A stretch of DNA of 64,000 nt, from assembly GCF_004959925.1 (NCBI RefSeq), contig NZ_SPUW01000002.1, positions 682,001 through 746,000 on the forward strand, read 5' to 3'. The translations under genes were made by a program, and so were the position numbers. Positions 35,582-43,596 of this stretch are shown piece after piece. The notes under the pieces were generated by a model. It made no database searches. It saw only the letters and a list, made by a program, of their open reading frames with translations, and had not been told where the DNA came from. Source of the DNA: Pseudooceanicola onchidii (GTDB lineage Bacteria > Pseudomonadota > Alphaproteobacteria > Rhodobacterales > Rhodobacteraceae). Each line of letters begins with the position of its first letter. Within the stretch, counting starts at the first letter, position 1.

Positions 35582-36829
35582 ATGAAGACCGGTGTCATGA
35601 TCTGCGGCCACGGGTCCCGCAGCCAGTCCGCTGTCGACGAATTCGCCGTGCTGGCCGAAAAGCTGCCCGCGCTGCTGCCGCCCGACTGGCCGGTCGACTA
35701 CGGCTATCTCGAATTCGCCAACCCGGTGATCCGCGACGGGCTGGACCGCCTGCGCGAGGCCGGGTGCGATCGGATCCTGGCCGTGCCGGGGATGCTCTTT
35801 GCCGCGATGCACACCAAGAACGACATCCCGACGGTGCTGAACACCTATGCCGCCAAGCACGGGATCGAGGTCAGCTATGGCCGCGAGCTGGGCGTCGATC
35901 CCAAGATGATCGCCGCCGCCGCCGCCCGCATCCGCGAAGCGATCGACGCGGCCGACAGCGATGTCCCGCTTGAGGAGACCTGCCTTGTCGTGATCGGCCG
36001 GGGTGCGTCTGACCCGGACGCCAACGGCAATGTCGCCAAGGTCGCGCGGATGCTGCACGAGGGGATCGGCTTTGGCTGGTGCGAAGTCGGTTATTCGGGT
36101 GTCACCTTCCCGCTGGTCGAACCCTGCCTGAACCATGTGGTGAAGCTGGGCTACAAGCGCGTCGTGGTCTTCCCCTATTTCCTCTTCTCCGGGATCCTCG
36201 TCGACCGGATCTACGGGTTTACCGACCGGGTCGCCGACCGCCACCCTGAGATCGAATTCCTCAAGGCCGGGTATCTGAGCGACCACCCGCTGGTCATGGA
36301 TACCTTCGCCGAACGCGTGCGCGAAATCGCTGGCGGCGTGGTCGTGCCGAACTGCGGCATCTGCGCCTACCGCGAACAGGTGCTGGCGATGGACAATGGT
36401 GAACACGTCCACATCCGCCCCGAAGACCGCGCCCACCCGGCCTTTGCCGAGGTGCCGCCGCCGACCTGCGTGCTGTGCAAGTACCGCACCGCCGTGATCG
36501 GCTTCGAGGGCGAGGTCGGCGCGGTGCAGGAAAGCCACCATCACCACGTCGAAGGGCAGGGGGCCTCGGCGCCCGGGTCGAACGTGGCGGACTGTGCGCT
36601 GTGCGACACCTTCTGCACCGGGGAATGCCGGCTGGACTTGGGGCATCACCACCATGACCACGGACACGATCATGGGCATGACCACCACCATGATCACGGG
36701 CATGATCATGGGCACGGTCATCACCATGGGCACCACCACGGACATGACCACGGCCACGGGCACCACCACCACGCCGAATATCCGCACGCCAAGCACCCGC
36801 TCGGGCCGGAAAGCGCCCGCCGGTCATGA
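35582..36829 (+). CDS. cbiX: CbiX-type sirohydrochlorin/precorrin cobaltochelatase with Cys and His-rich tail
   Basis: A 415-residue long-form CbiX. Two CbiX repeats (starting MICGHGSRSQSAVDEF and CLVVIGRGASDPDANGNVAKV) form the chelatase fold. After residue 255 come Cys pairs: NCGICAYREQVLAM, CVLCKYRTAVIGFEGEVG and CALCDTFCTGEC, likely to hold an Fe-S cluster as in Bacillus CbiX. The last 60 residues are almost pure His/Asp/Gly (GHDHGHDHHHDHGHDHGHGH...), a metal store. Such proteins are found in aerobic-pathway alphaproteobacteria alongside CobNST, so the real substrate is unclear. It overlaps the next gene by four bases (ATGA). Confidence 0.9.
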   Translation: MKTGVMICGHGSRSQSAVDEFAVLAEKLPALLPPDWPVDYGYLEFANPVIRDGLDRLREAGCDRILAVPGMLFAAMHTKNDIPTVLNTYAAKHGIEVSYGRELGVDPKMIAAAAARIREAIDAADSDVPLEETCLVVIGRGASDPDANGNVAKVARMLHEGIGFGWCEVGYSGVTFPLVEPCLNHVVKLGYKRVVVFPYFLFSGILVDRIYGFTDRVADRHPEIEFLKAGYLSDHPLVMDTFAERVREIAGGVVVPNCGICAYREQVLAMDNGEHVHIRPEDRAHPAFAEVPPPTCVLCKYRTAVIGFEGEVGAVQESHHHHVEGQGASAPGSNVADCALCDTFCTGECRLDLGHHHHDHGHDHGHDHHHDHGHDHGHGHHHGHHHGHDHGHGHHHHAEYPHAKHPLGPESARRS

Positions 36830-38391
36830 CCGCGCGGATCTTTGACACCCATGTCGTCGTCGACTGGTCGGCGCGCAATGCGCCCAGTCCGGTGCGCCCG
36901 TCGAAAGACGCGATCTGGATCGGGGTGCAGCGCGACGCGCAGGCCGAAGAGCCGCGCTATTTCCGCACCCGCCACGGTGCCGTCGCCTGGCTGGCCGATT
37001 TCCTGTCGGCCGAGGCCGCCCTGGGCCGCCGGGTGCTGGCGGGCTTCGACTTTCCTTTCGGCTACCCGCAGGGCGTGGCGCAGCGGATCTGCGGATCCGA
37101 CCGGGCGCTCGACCTCTGGGACTGGTTCGCGGGGCAGGTGTCGGACGGGGTCGACAATGCCTCTAACCGTTTTGCCGTGGCGGCGCGGATCAATGACCTT
37201 TTCGACGGGGTGGGGCCCTTCTGGGGGCGACCCGAGACGGCCGATCACCCGGCGATCCCGGTCAAGCAGACGGCGCGCGCCGGGGCCGATCAGCCTGCCG
37301 AACGGCGCCACGCCGATGCGTCGGTCAAGGGGGCCAAGACGATCTGGCAGCTGGCCTATGCCGGATCCGTCGGCAGCCAGGTGATCCTTGGCCTGCCGGC
37401 CCTTGCCGCTCTGCGCAGCGATCCGCGCCTGGCGGGCCGCGTGGCCGTCTGGCCGTTCGAGACGGGTCTGGACGTGCCCGAAGCGCAGGTCGTCCTGGCC
37501 GAGGTCTACCCCTCGCTCTGGCAGGCCAAGGCCCATGCGGCCCGGCGCGAGGACGAGGTGCTGGACAGCGCGCAGGTGCGTGTGACCGCGGCCGAGCTGG
37601 CCGCCTGGGACGCGCAGGGCACCCTGGCCCGCGCCTTTGCCGGGCCCGCAGCCCTGACGCCCGACCAGCGCGAGGTGATTGCGCGCGAAGAGGCCTGGAT
37701 CCTTGGCGCGGGGCTGGATGACGCGCCGGATGACCCGGTGCATGTGCCCGCCGTCATGCGCTATGAACACGACCCCGCCGCGATCTACGCCGAAAGCTTT
37801 GCCACGGTGCGGCGCGAGGCGCGGCTTGACCGTTTTCCCAAGGGGCTCGATGCGATGGCGATCCGGTTGATCCACGCCTGCGGCATGGTCGAGGTGGCGG
37901 ACCGGCTCGCCTTTTCGCCGCGCGCGTGGGAGGCCGGGCGCACCGCCATGCTGGCCGGCGCCCCGGTGCTGTGCGATTGCGAAATGGTCGCGGCCGGGGT
38001 GATCCGCCGCACGCTGCCCTCTGACAACGAGGTCATCGTGACGCTGAACGACGCGGAGGTGCCCGACCGCGCCAAACGGATCGGCAACACCCGGTCGGCG
38101 GCGGCGGTCGAGCTGTGGGAACCGCATCTCGACGGTGCCGTGGTGGCCATCGGCAACGCGCCGACCGCGCTGTTCCACCTGCTTGAACTGATCGACGCCG
38201 GCGCCCCGCGCCCGGCCGTGATCCTGGGCTTTCCCGTCGGCTTTGTCGGCGCGGCGGAAAGCAAGGCCGAATTGGCGGCACGCCCGCGCGGCTGCGATTT
38301 CGTGGCCCTGCGCGGGCGGCGGGGCGGGTCGGCCATGGCCTCGGCCGCGGTCAATGCGCTGGCGGCCGGGCTGCCGGGGGAAGAGGTCTGA
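36826..38391 (+). CDS. cobH: fusion: DUF429-like domain plus precorrin-8X methylmutase (CobH)
   Basis: A 521-residue fusion. Residues from Met311 to the end (211 aa) are a complete CobH, which moves the C11 methyl to C12 to give hydrogenobyrinic acid: YEHDPAAIYAESFATVRREA, the catalytic His in IRLIHACGMVEVADRLAF, LCDCEMVAAGV, and GNAPTALFHLLELIDAGAPR. Residues 1-300 form an RNase H-like/DUF429-type domain (FDTHVVVDWSAR, AGFDFPFGYP, EVYPSLW), a group sometimes annotated as molybdopterin-guanine-dinucleotide related. In the family I expect these as separate proteins. The join has no stop; internal initiation at 37756 is possible but lacks a clear ribosome-binding site. Confidence 0.88.
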   Translation: MTARIFDTHVVVDWSARNAPSPVRPSKDAIWIGVQRDAQAEEPRYFRTRHGAVAWLADFLSAEAALGRRVLAGFDFPFGYPQGVAQRICGSDRALDLWDWFAGQVSDGVDNASNRFAVAARINDLFDGVGPFWGRPETADHPAIPVKQTARAGADQPAERRHADASVKGAKTIWQLAYAGSVGSQVILGLPALAALRSDPRLAGRVAVWPFETGLDVPEAQVVLAEVYPSLWQAKAHAARREDEVLDSAQVRVTAAELAAWDAQGTLARAFAGPAALTPDQREVIAREEAWILGAGLDDAPDDPVHVPAVMRYEHDPAAIYAESFATVRREARLDRFPKGLDAMAIRLIHACGMVEVADRLAFSPRAWEAGRTAMLAGAPVLCDCEMVAAGVIRRTLPSDNEVIVTLNDAEVPDRAKRIGNTRSAAAVELWEPHLDGAVVAIGNAPTALFHLLELIDAGAPRPAVILGFPVGFVGAAESKAELAARPRGCDFVALRGRRGGSAMASAAVNALAAGLPGEEV

Positions 38392-38418
38392 TGATGGGGC
38401 ATGTGGCCATCCGGGGAT

Positions 38419-38450
38419 GCCTCCGGCGGGAGTATTTGGAGCAAGATGAA
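38419..38450 (+). repeat. copy G1 of the palindromic repeat
   Basis: GCCTCCGGCGGGAGTATTT then GGAGCAAGATGAA. It is paired with an inverted copy six bases downstream, so both together can fold into a long imperfect hairpin in the gap between cobH and cobL. Confidence 0.85.
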
Positions 38451-38456
38451 CGGGGG

Positions 38457-38478
38457 CTTCATCTTGCCGGAAATACTC
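38457..38478 (-). repeat. copy G2, inverted partner of G1
   Basis: CTTCATCTTGCC then GGAAATACTC, the reverse complement of the core. Twenty-eight bases before the cobL start. Confidence 0.85.
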
Positions 38479-38506
38479 AATTCGCAACATGTGAAGGGGA
38501 CAGGAC

Positions 38507-39709
38507 GTGAATACACCCTGGCTGCATATCGTCGGCATAGGCGAGGACGGAATGGACGGGCTGGTGCCCGCGACGCGCGCCGTGGTCGAGGCGGCCGAGG
38601 TGATCATCGGCGGCGACCGGCACCACAAGCTGTCAGAGGCGATCACCGCCGAACGGCTGGCCTGGCCGCATCCCTTCGATGCGCTGATCGAGGTGTTGCA
38701 GGGGCTGAAGGGTCGGCGCGTGGTCGTGCTGGTCACCGGCGATCCGCTGTGGTTTTCCGTGGGCGCGCGGATCGGACGGTCGATTGCACCGTCCGAGATC
38801 ACTTATCACCCGCAGCTGTCGGCGTTTCAGCTGGCCTCGGCCCGCATGGGCTGGTCCATGGCGGATCTGGAAACGCTGACGGTGCATGGCCGCCCGGTCG
38901 AACAGATGATCGCCTTCATCCAGCCCGACGCGCGGCTGCTGATCCTGACGACGGGAGCCGAGACGCCCGGCCAGATCGCGCGGTTCCTGACCGAACGCGG
39001 CTTTGGCCGGTCGAAGATGACGGTGCTGGCCAACATGGGCGGCGAGGCGGAACTGCGCTTCGATGGCGAGGCCGAGGGCTGGGACCACGAGGTGCCGGCC
39101 TTCAATACTCTGGCGGTCGAGTGCATCGCGGCGCCCGATGCCGCGCTGGTGCCACGGGTGCCGGGGCTGGCGGATGAGCTCTTTCAATCCGACGGCACGA
39201 TGACCAAGCGCGAGGTGCGGGCGGTGACGCTAGCCAAGCTGATGCCGATGCGCGGCGCGCTGTTGTGGGATATCGGCACGGGCTGCGGGTCGGTCGCGGT
39301 CGAATGGATGCGGGGGGCGCGCTATGCCCGCGCCGTGGGGATCGAGCCACGCGCCGACCGTCGCGCGATGGCGGCGGCGAATGCGCTGGCGCTTGGCGTG
39401 CCGGGGCTGCACCTGATCGAGGGCGAGGCGCCCGCGGCGCTGGACGGTCTGGACCGGCCGGATGCGGTCTTTGTCGGCGGCGGGTTGTCGGAGGAGGTCT
39501 TCGCGGCGGGCTGGGCGGCGCTGAAACCGCTCGGGCGGTTCGTGGCCAACGCGGTGACCATCGAGAGCGAACAGGTCATGCTGGCCCTGCATGCGACACA
39601 CGGCGGCGAGTTGACCAAGATCTCCATCGCGCGGGCCGAAGCGGTCGGGCGGCTGTCGGGGTGGAAGCCGTCGATGACCGTGACGCAGTGGAGCCTGGTG
39701 AAGCGATGA
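38507..39709 (+). CDS. cobL: precorrin-6Y C5,15-methyltransferase (decarboxylating) CobL
   Basis: A 400-residue bifunctional enzyme: residues 1-200 are the CobL/CbiE tetrapyrrole methylase domain (HIVGIGEDGMDGL, VVVLVTGDPLWFSVGA, AFNTLAVECIA), residues 225-400 are the CbiT-type class I methyltransferase and decarboxylase (LMPMRGALLWDIGTGCGSVAVEWMRG). It methylates C5 and C15 of precorrin-6Y and decarboxylates the C12 acetate. The GTG at 38507 follows AAGGGG; the stop overlaps a possible start of cobI at 39706. Confidence 0.95.
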   Translation: MNTPWLHIVGIGEDGMDGLVPATRAVVEAAEVIIGGDRHHKLSEAITAERLAWPHPFDALIEVLQGLKGRRVVVLVTGDPLWFSVGARIGRSIAPSEITYHPQLSAFQLASARMGWSMADLETLTVHGRPVEQMIAFIQPDARLLILTTGAETPGQIARFLTERGFGRSKMTVLANMGGEAELRFDGEAEGWDHEVPAFNTLAVECIAAPDAALVPRVPGLADELFQSDGTMTKREVRAVTLAKLMPMRGALLWDIGTGCGSVAVEWMRGARYARAVGIEPRADRRAMAAANALALGVPGLHLIEGEAPAALDGLDRPDAVFVGGGLSEEVFAAGWAALKPLGRFVANAVTIESEQVMLALHATHGGELTKISIARAEAVGRLSGWKPSMTVTQWSLVKR

Positions 39710-39729
39710 CGCGAGTGGTGGCCGGGGAT

Positions 39730-39762
39730 GCCTCCGGCGGGAGTATTTCCGGCAAGATGAAG
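39730..39762 (+). repeat. copy H of the palindromic repeat at the cobI start
   Basis: GCCTCCGGCGGGAGTATTT then CCGGCAAGATGAAG. It lies in frame with cobI; the ATG in its end (39757) is the likely cobI start codon. Confidence 0.85.
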
Positions 39763-40458
39763 GGGCGGCTTTACTGTGTCGGGCTTGGCCCGGGCGATCC
39801 GGAGTTGCTGACGCTGAAAGCGGCGCGTCTGATCGCGGGGGCCGGCGTCGTGGCCTATCCGGCGCTGGCGGGCGGGGCGAGTTTCGCGCGGTCGATCGCG
39901 GCCGAGCTGATCCCGGCGGGGGCGCGGGAGATCGTCATGGATGTGCCGATGACGGTCGAGCGTGGACCGGCGCAGGCCGCCTATGACACGGGCGCGGCCG
40001 AGATCGCGGCGGCGTTGGATCGTGGCCTGGATGTCGTGTGTCTTTGTGAAGGGGATCCGTTTTTCTATGGGTCGTTCATGTATCTCTTCGCGCGGCTGGC
40101 GGATCGGTATGCGGTCGAGGTCGTGCCGGGGGTGACTTCGGTCAGTGCCTGCGCGGCGCGGGCCGGGAGGCCGCTCGTGGCGCGCAACGAACGGCTGACG
40201 GTGCTGCCGGGGCCTCTGCCCGAGGCCGAGCTGCGCGAGCGGGTTGCCGGGGCCGAGGCCGTGGCGATCATGAAGGTCGGGCGGCACATGGCCAAGATCC
40301 GGGGGGTCTTTGCCGATCTGGGTCTGCTGGATCGCGCGACCTATGTGGCCCGTGTGGGCCTGCCGGACGAGGTGCTGTGCCCGCTGGCCGAGGCGCCCGA
40401 GGCGGCGCCCTATTTCTCGATGATCCTGATGAACAAAGGTGGCGATCCATGGCTCTAG
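39757..40458 (+). CDS. cobI: precorrin-2 C20-methyltransferase CobI
   Basis: A 233-residue tetrapyrrole methylase that methylates C20 of precorrin-2. Family motifs: LYCVGLGPGDPELLTLKA, VCLCEGDPFFYGSFMYLF, VEVVPGVTSVSACAA and YFSMILMNKGG. Homologues start at this ATG. An in-frame ATG at 39706 overlaps the cobL stop (ATGA), as is usual for coupled genes here, and would add MTRVVAGDASGGSISGK, of which the last part is encoded by the repeat. The repeat may thus have separated the old start from the body. Overlaps cobJ by 10 bases. Confidence 0.93.
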   Translation: MKGRLYCVGLGPGDPELLTLKAARLIAGAGVVAYPALAGGASFARSIAAELIPAGAREIVMDVPMTVERGPAQAAYDTGAAEIAAALDRGLDVVCLCEGDPFFYGSFMYLFARLADRYAVEVVPGVTSVSACAARAGRPLVARNERLTVLPGPLPEAELRERVAGAEAVAIMKVGRHMAKIRGVFADLGLLDRATYVARVGLPDEVLCPLAEAPEAAPYFSMILMNKGGDPWL

Positions 40459-42371
40459 ATCCGGTTGTGATGGCGGTGTCGGGATCCGGCGCGGCGGTGG
40501 CGCGGCGGGTGGCCGATGCGCTTGGCGTGCCGATGTGGGGCCGTGCGGGCCGGGTCGCAGGCGCTGACGACAGCTTTGCCAACGCGCTGGATTTCGCGCG
40601 CGAGATGTTCGCAGCGGGGCGTCCGGTGGTGGGGATCTGTGCCTCGGGCATCCTGATCCGGGCCGTGGCGCCGATGCTTGGTGACAAGACGGTCGAGCCG
40701 CCGGTGGTGTCGGTCAGCGATGACGGCGCGGTGGTCGTGCCGCTGCTGGGCGGGCACCGGGGGGCGAACCGGCTGGCGCGGCAGATTGCAGAGGCGCTGG
40801 ATGGCGTGGCGGCGGTGACGACGGCGGGGGACGTGGCGCTTGGCGTGTCGCTGGACGAACCGCCCGCGGGCTGGCGTCTGGGCACGCCGGATCTGGCGCA
40901 GGAGGCGATGGCGCGGCTGTTGTCGGGCGCGAAGGCGCGGATCGTCGGCGATGAGGCCGCGAAGGCCGGGTGGCTGGACGCGTTGCCGCAGGCCGGGCCA
41001 GAGGATACGGATGTGGTGGAGATTGCGGCGACGGCGGAGCCTGCGACGCCGGGGGTGCTGACCTTTCACCCGGTGCGGTTCGCGCTTGGCGTGGGCTGTT
41101 CGCGCAACTGCCCGCCGGAGGAGCTGAACGCGCTGGTGCAGCAGATGCTGGACGAGGCCGGCGTCGCGCCGGGGGCGATTTCGGCTGTGCATTCGATCGA
41201 CGTGAAGGGGGATGAGCCCGCGATGATCCGCCTGGCTGAAAGGCTGGGGCTGCCTCTGCGGCTGTTTTCACCGGCCGAGTTGGAGGCCGAGACGCCACGG
41301 CTGGAAACCCCGTCCGAGGTCGTCTTTGCCGAGGTTGGCTGTCACGGCGTGTCCGAAGGGGCGGCGCTGGCCGGTGCGGGGGCCGAGGGTGCGTTGATCT
41401 ATCCCAAGCGCAAGACGGCCAATGCGACCTGCGCGCTGGCCGTGGTGCCGGGGGTGATCGCGGCGCCCAGGGGCCGCGCGCGTGGCCGGGTGTCGGTCGT
41501 CGGCATCGGGCCGGGGCAGGCCGCCTGGCGCACGCCCGAGGTGTCGCGCCTGATCGCGGAGGCCGAGGAACTGGTGGGCTACGGGCTGTATATCGACCTG
41601 CTGGGACCGCTGGCGGCGGGCAAGCATCGCGCCGATTTCCCGCTTGGCGGAGAAGAGGACCGCTGTCGCTTTGCGCTGGAACGCGCGGCCGAGGGGCGCA
41701 ACGTGGCGCTGGTCTGCTCGGGCGATGCAGGCATCTACGCCATGGGCGCGCTGGTGTTCGAACTGCTGGACCGCAGCGATGAGACCGGCGTGACCGACGC
41801 CGCGCGGCGGGTCGAGGTGATCTGTTCGCCGGGCGTTTCGGCGTTGCAGGGTGCGGCGGCGCGGGCGGGTGCTCCGCTTGGGCATGATTTCTGCGCGATC
41901 TCGCTGTCGGACCTGCTGACGCCGCGCGACGACATCCTGCGGCGGCTGCGTGCGGCGGCCGAGGGGGACTTCGTCGTGGCCTTCTACAACCCGGTCAGCA
42001 AGACGCGCCGGACCCTTCTGGCCGAAGGCCGGGACATCCTGTTGCAGCACCGCCCGGGCGATACGCCGGTGATGCTGGCGACCTCTCTGGGTCGGCCCGA
42101 AGAACATGTGCGCTATCGGAGGCTGGATGAGCTGGAAGTTGACGAGGTCGACATGCTGACCGTGGTGCTGGTCGGGTCGTCGAACACGCGGCTGGCGCAG
42201 CTGGGTGAGGGGCCGCGCATGTTCACCCCGCGCGGCTATGCGCGGCGGATCGACGGCGACCTTGTGGACGTGGGCAACCGGCACATCGGGTCGGGCGCCC
42301 TGTGGGAGCCGGAAGAGGGGGGCGCTGCCCCCACGACAAAGCAGGCTTTGTCGTCCCCCCGGGATATTTGA
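40449..42371 (+). CDS. cobJ: fusion: CbiG-like domain plus precorrin-3B C17-methyltransferase CobJ
   Basis: A 640-residue fusion. Residues 1-340 resemble CbiG/CobE: an N-terminal part with GICASGILIRAVAPML and VVPLLGGHRGANRLARQI and a C-terminal part with ALGVGCSRNCPPEELNALV. Residues from about 345 are CobJ, which methylates C17 with ring contraction (VSVVGIGPGQAAWRTPEVS, VALVCSGDAGIYAMGAL, FCAISLSDLLTPRDDILRRL, YNPVSKTRR). CbiG-CobJ fusions occur in relatives. The last about 20 residues (EEGGAAPTTKQALSSPRDI) and the stop are encoded by a repeat copy. AAAGGTGG precedes the ATG. Confidence 0.93.
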   Translation: MALDPVVMAVSGSGAAVARRVADALGVPMWGRAGRVAGADDSFANALDFAREMFAAGRPVVGICASGILIRAVAPMLGDKTVEPPVVSVSDDGAVVVPLLGGHRGANRLARQIAEALDGVAAVTTAGDVALGVSLDEPPAGWRLGTPDLAQEAMARLLSGAKARIVGDEAAKAGWLDALPQAGPEDTDVVEIAATAEPATPGVLTFHPVRFALGVGCSRNCPPEELNALVQQMLDEAGVAPGAISAVHSIDVKGDEPAMIRLAERLGLPLRLFSPAELEAETPRLETPSEVVFAEVGCHGVSEGAALAGAGAEGALIYPKRKTANATCALAVVPGVIAAPRGRARGRVSVVGIGPGQAAWRTPEVSRLIAEAEELVGYGLYIDLLGPLAAGKHRADFPLGGEEDRCRFALERAAEGRNVALVCSGDAGIYAMGALVFELLDRSDETGVTDAARRVEVICSPGVSALQGAAARAGAPLGHDFCAISLSDLLTPRDDILRRLRAAAEGDFVVAFYNPVSKTRRTLLAEGRDILLQHRPGDTPVMLATSLGRPEEHVRYRRLDELEVDEVDMLTVVLVGSSNTRLAQLGEGPRMFTPRGYARRIDGDLVDVGNRHIGSGALWEPEEGGAAPTTKQALSSPRDI

Positions 42372-42384
42372 GGCAAAAAGAATG
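42317..42384 (+). repeat. copy I of the palindromic repeat, ending cobJ and abutting cobM
   Basis: Three parts: GGGGGGCGCTGCCCCC, the perfect hairpin ACGACAAAGC-AG-GCTTTGTCGT, then CCCCCCGGGATATTT and GAGGCAAAAAGAATG. The TGA in GATATTTGA stops cobJ and the final ATG starts cobM. Confidence 0.75.
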
Positions 42385-43158
42385 ACGGTCTATTTCATCG
42401 GTGCGGGTCCGGGTGATCCGGAGCTTCTGACACTCAAGGCGCAGCGTGTGATCGGGTCCTGCCCGGTCTGTCTTTATGCCGGGTCGTTGGTTCCGCCAGA
42501 GGTCGTGGGCTGCGCGCCCGAGGGGGCGCGGGTGATGGACACGGCGCCCATGACGCTGGATGACACCCATGCGGAAATCGTGGCGGCCCATGGCCGGGGC
42601 GAGGACGTGGCGCGGGTGCATTCGGGCGATCCGTCGCTCTATGGTGCGATCGCGGAGCAGATCCGGCGGCTGCGCGCCGATGGCATCCCGTACGAGATCA
42701 TTCCCGGCGTGCCCGCCTATGCGGCGGCGGCGGCGGCGCTTGGACAGGAACTGACCGTGCCCGAGGTGGCGCAGTCGATCGTGCTGACCCGTGTGTCGAT
42801 GAAATCCACCGCCATGCCCGCCGGTGAGACCTTGGAGAATTTTGCCCGCACCGGCGCGACGCTGGCGATCCACCTGGGCGTGCGGAACCTGCGCGAGATC
42901 GAGCGGCAGCTGGCGCCCTACTATGGGGCCGACTGCCCGGTGATCGTGGCCTATCGCGTCGGCTGGCCGGACCAGATGTTCATCCGGGGCACTTTGTCGG
43001 ATATCCAGGGCAAGGTGCGGGCGGAAAAGATCACGCGTACGGCGCTGATCCTGGTGGGGCCGGTGCTGGGCGAGATCCGCGATTTCAAGGACTCCGCGCT
43101 CTATGATGCGGCGATCCCGCATGTGCTGCGGCCGCGGGTGAGGCCTGTGGAGGCCTGA
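42382..43158 (+). CDS. cobM: precorrin-4 C11-methyltransferase CobM
   Basis: A 258-residue tetrapyrrole methylase that methylates C11 of precorrin-4. Motifs: VYFIGAGPGDPELLTLKAQR, VARVHSGDPSLYGAIAEQI, YEIIPGVPAYAAAAAALG, QSIVLTRVSMKSTAMP and LAPYYGADCPVIVAYRVGWPDQ. The start codon is the last three bases of a repeat copy, and the Shine-Dalgarno sequence (GAGG in GAGGCAAAAAGAATG) is also part of it. Last recognised gene of the cob block; CobG/CobZ, CobF, CobK and CobB are not in the window. Confidence 0.95.
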   Translation: MTVYFIGAGPGDPELLTLKAQRVIGSCPVCLYAGSLVPPEVVGCAPEGARVMDTAPMTLDDTHAEIVAAHGRGEDVARVHSGDPSLYGAIAEQIRRLRADGIPYEIIPGVPAYAAAAAALGQELTVPEVAQSIVLTRVSMKSTAMPAGETLENFARTGATLAIHLGVRNLREIERQLAPYYGADCPVIVAYRVGWPDQMFIRGTLSDIQGKVRAEKITRTALILVGPVLGEIRDFKDSALYDAAIPHVLRPRVRPVEA

Positions 43159-43245
43159 CAACAGTCTGTCCGGAAACAATTTGATACCTTCGTTTAACTT
43201 GACGGAAAGGTAAACTGAGGCATCCTTTGACGGGGAGGGGCGATC

Positions 43246-43596
43246 ATGTCGACTTATCTGTCCAAGGAAATCCGGGATGGGCTTGCCGCCGCGCGGGCCA
43301 GGGCCCTGCGTAAATCCCGCCGCCTGCGCGTGGTCGTGGATGGCGTGGCGCATCCGGTCCTGCGGCTGGAACGCAATGGCTTTGCCCTGCCTTTGGAAGA
43401 TGCGCCGCGGCTGCGCGGGCTGGTCGATCTCTACGATGGTGCGCGGCATGTCTGTCAGTGCCTGATCGTCGCCTCGGCCGAAGAGGGTGGCGAGATGATC
43501 TACGAGTTCAAGCGCCGCTCGGTCGCCATGGACGGCCCCGCGCTGGATTTCGCCCGGAACGATGACGCACCGGCGGCCCTGCTTCCCCGGTTCTAG
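43246..43596 (+). CDS. protein of unknown function
   Basis: A 116-residue soluble, Arg-rich protein, MSTYLSKEIRDGLAAARARA..., with a beta-rich centre (LRVVVDGVAHPVLRLERNGFAL, VDLYDGARHVCQCLIVAS). The family is not one I can name. GGGGAGGGG lies before the ATG, and an AT-richer 87-base gap separates it from cobM, so it has its own promoter. The segment from GFALP to LIVAS has a PilZ-like look, but the RxxxR and DxSxxG motifs are absent. Confidence 0.75.
   Translation: MSTYLSKEIRDGLAAARARALRKSRRLRVVVDGVAHPVLRLERNGFALPLEDAPRLRGLVDLYDGARHVCQCLIVASAEEGGEMIYEFKRRSVAMDGPALDFARNDDAPAALLPRF

Noticed and set aside
36640-36780. Tandem repeat of CATGACCACGG-like units
   Set aside because: It is the coding sequence of the His/Asp/Gly-rich tail of CbiX, a translated low-complexity tract rather than a DNA repeat such as CRISPR.
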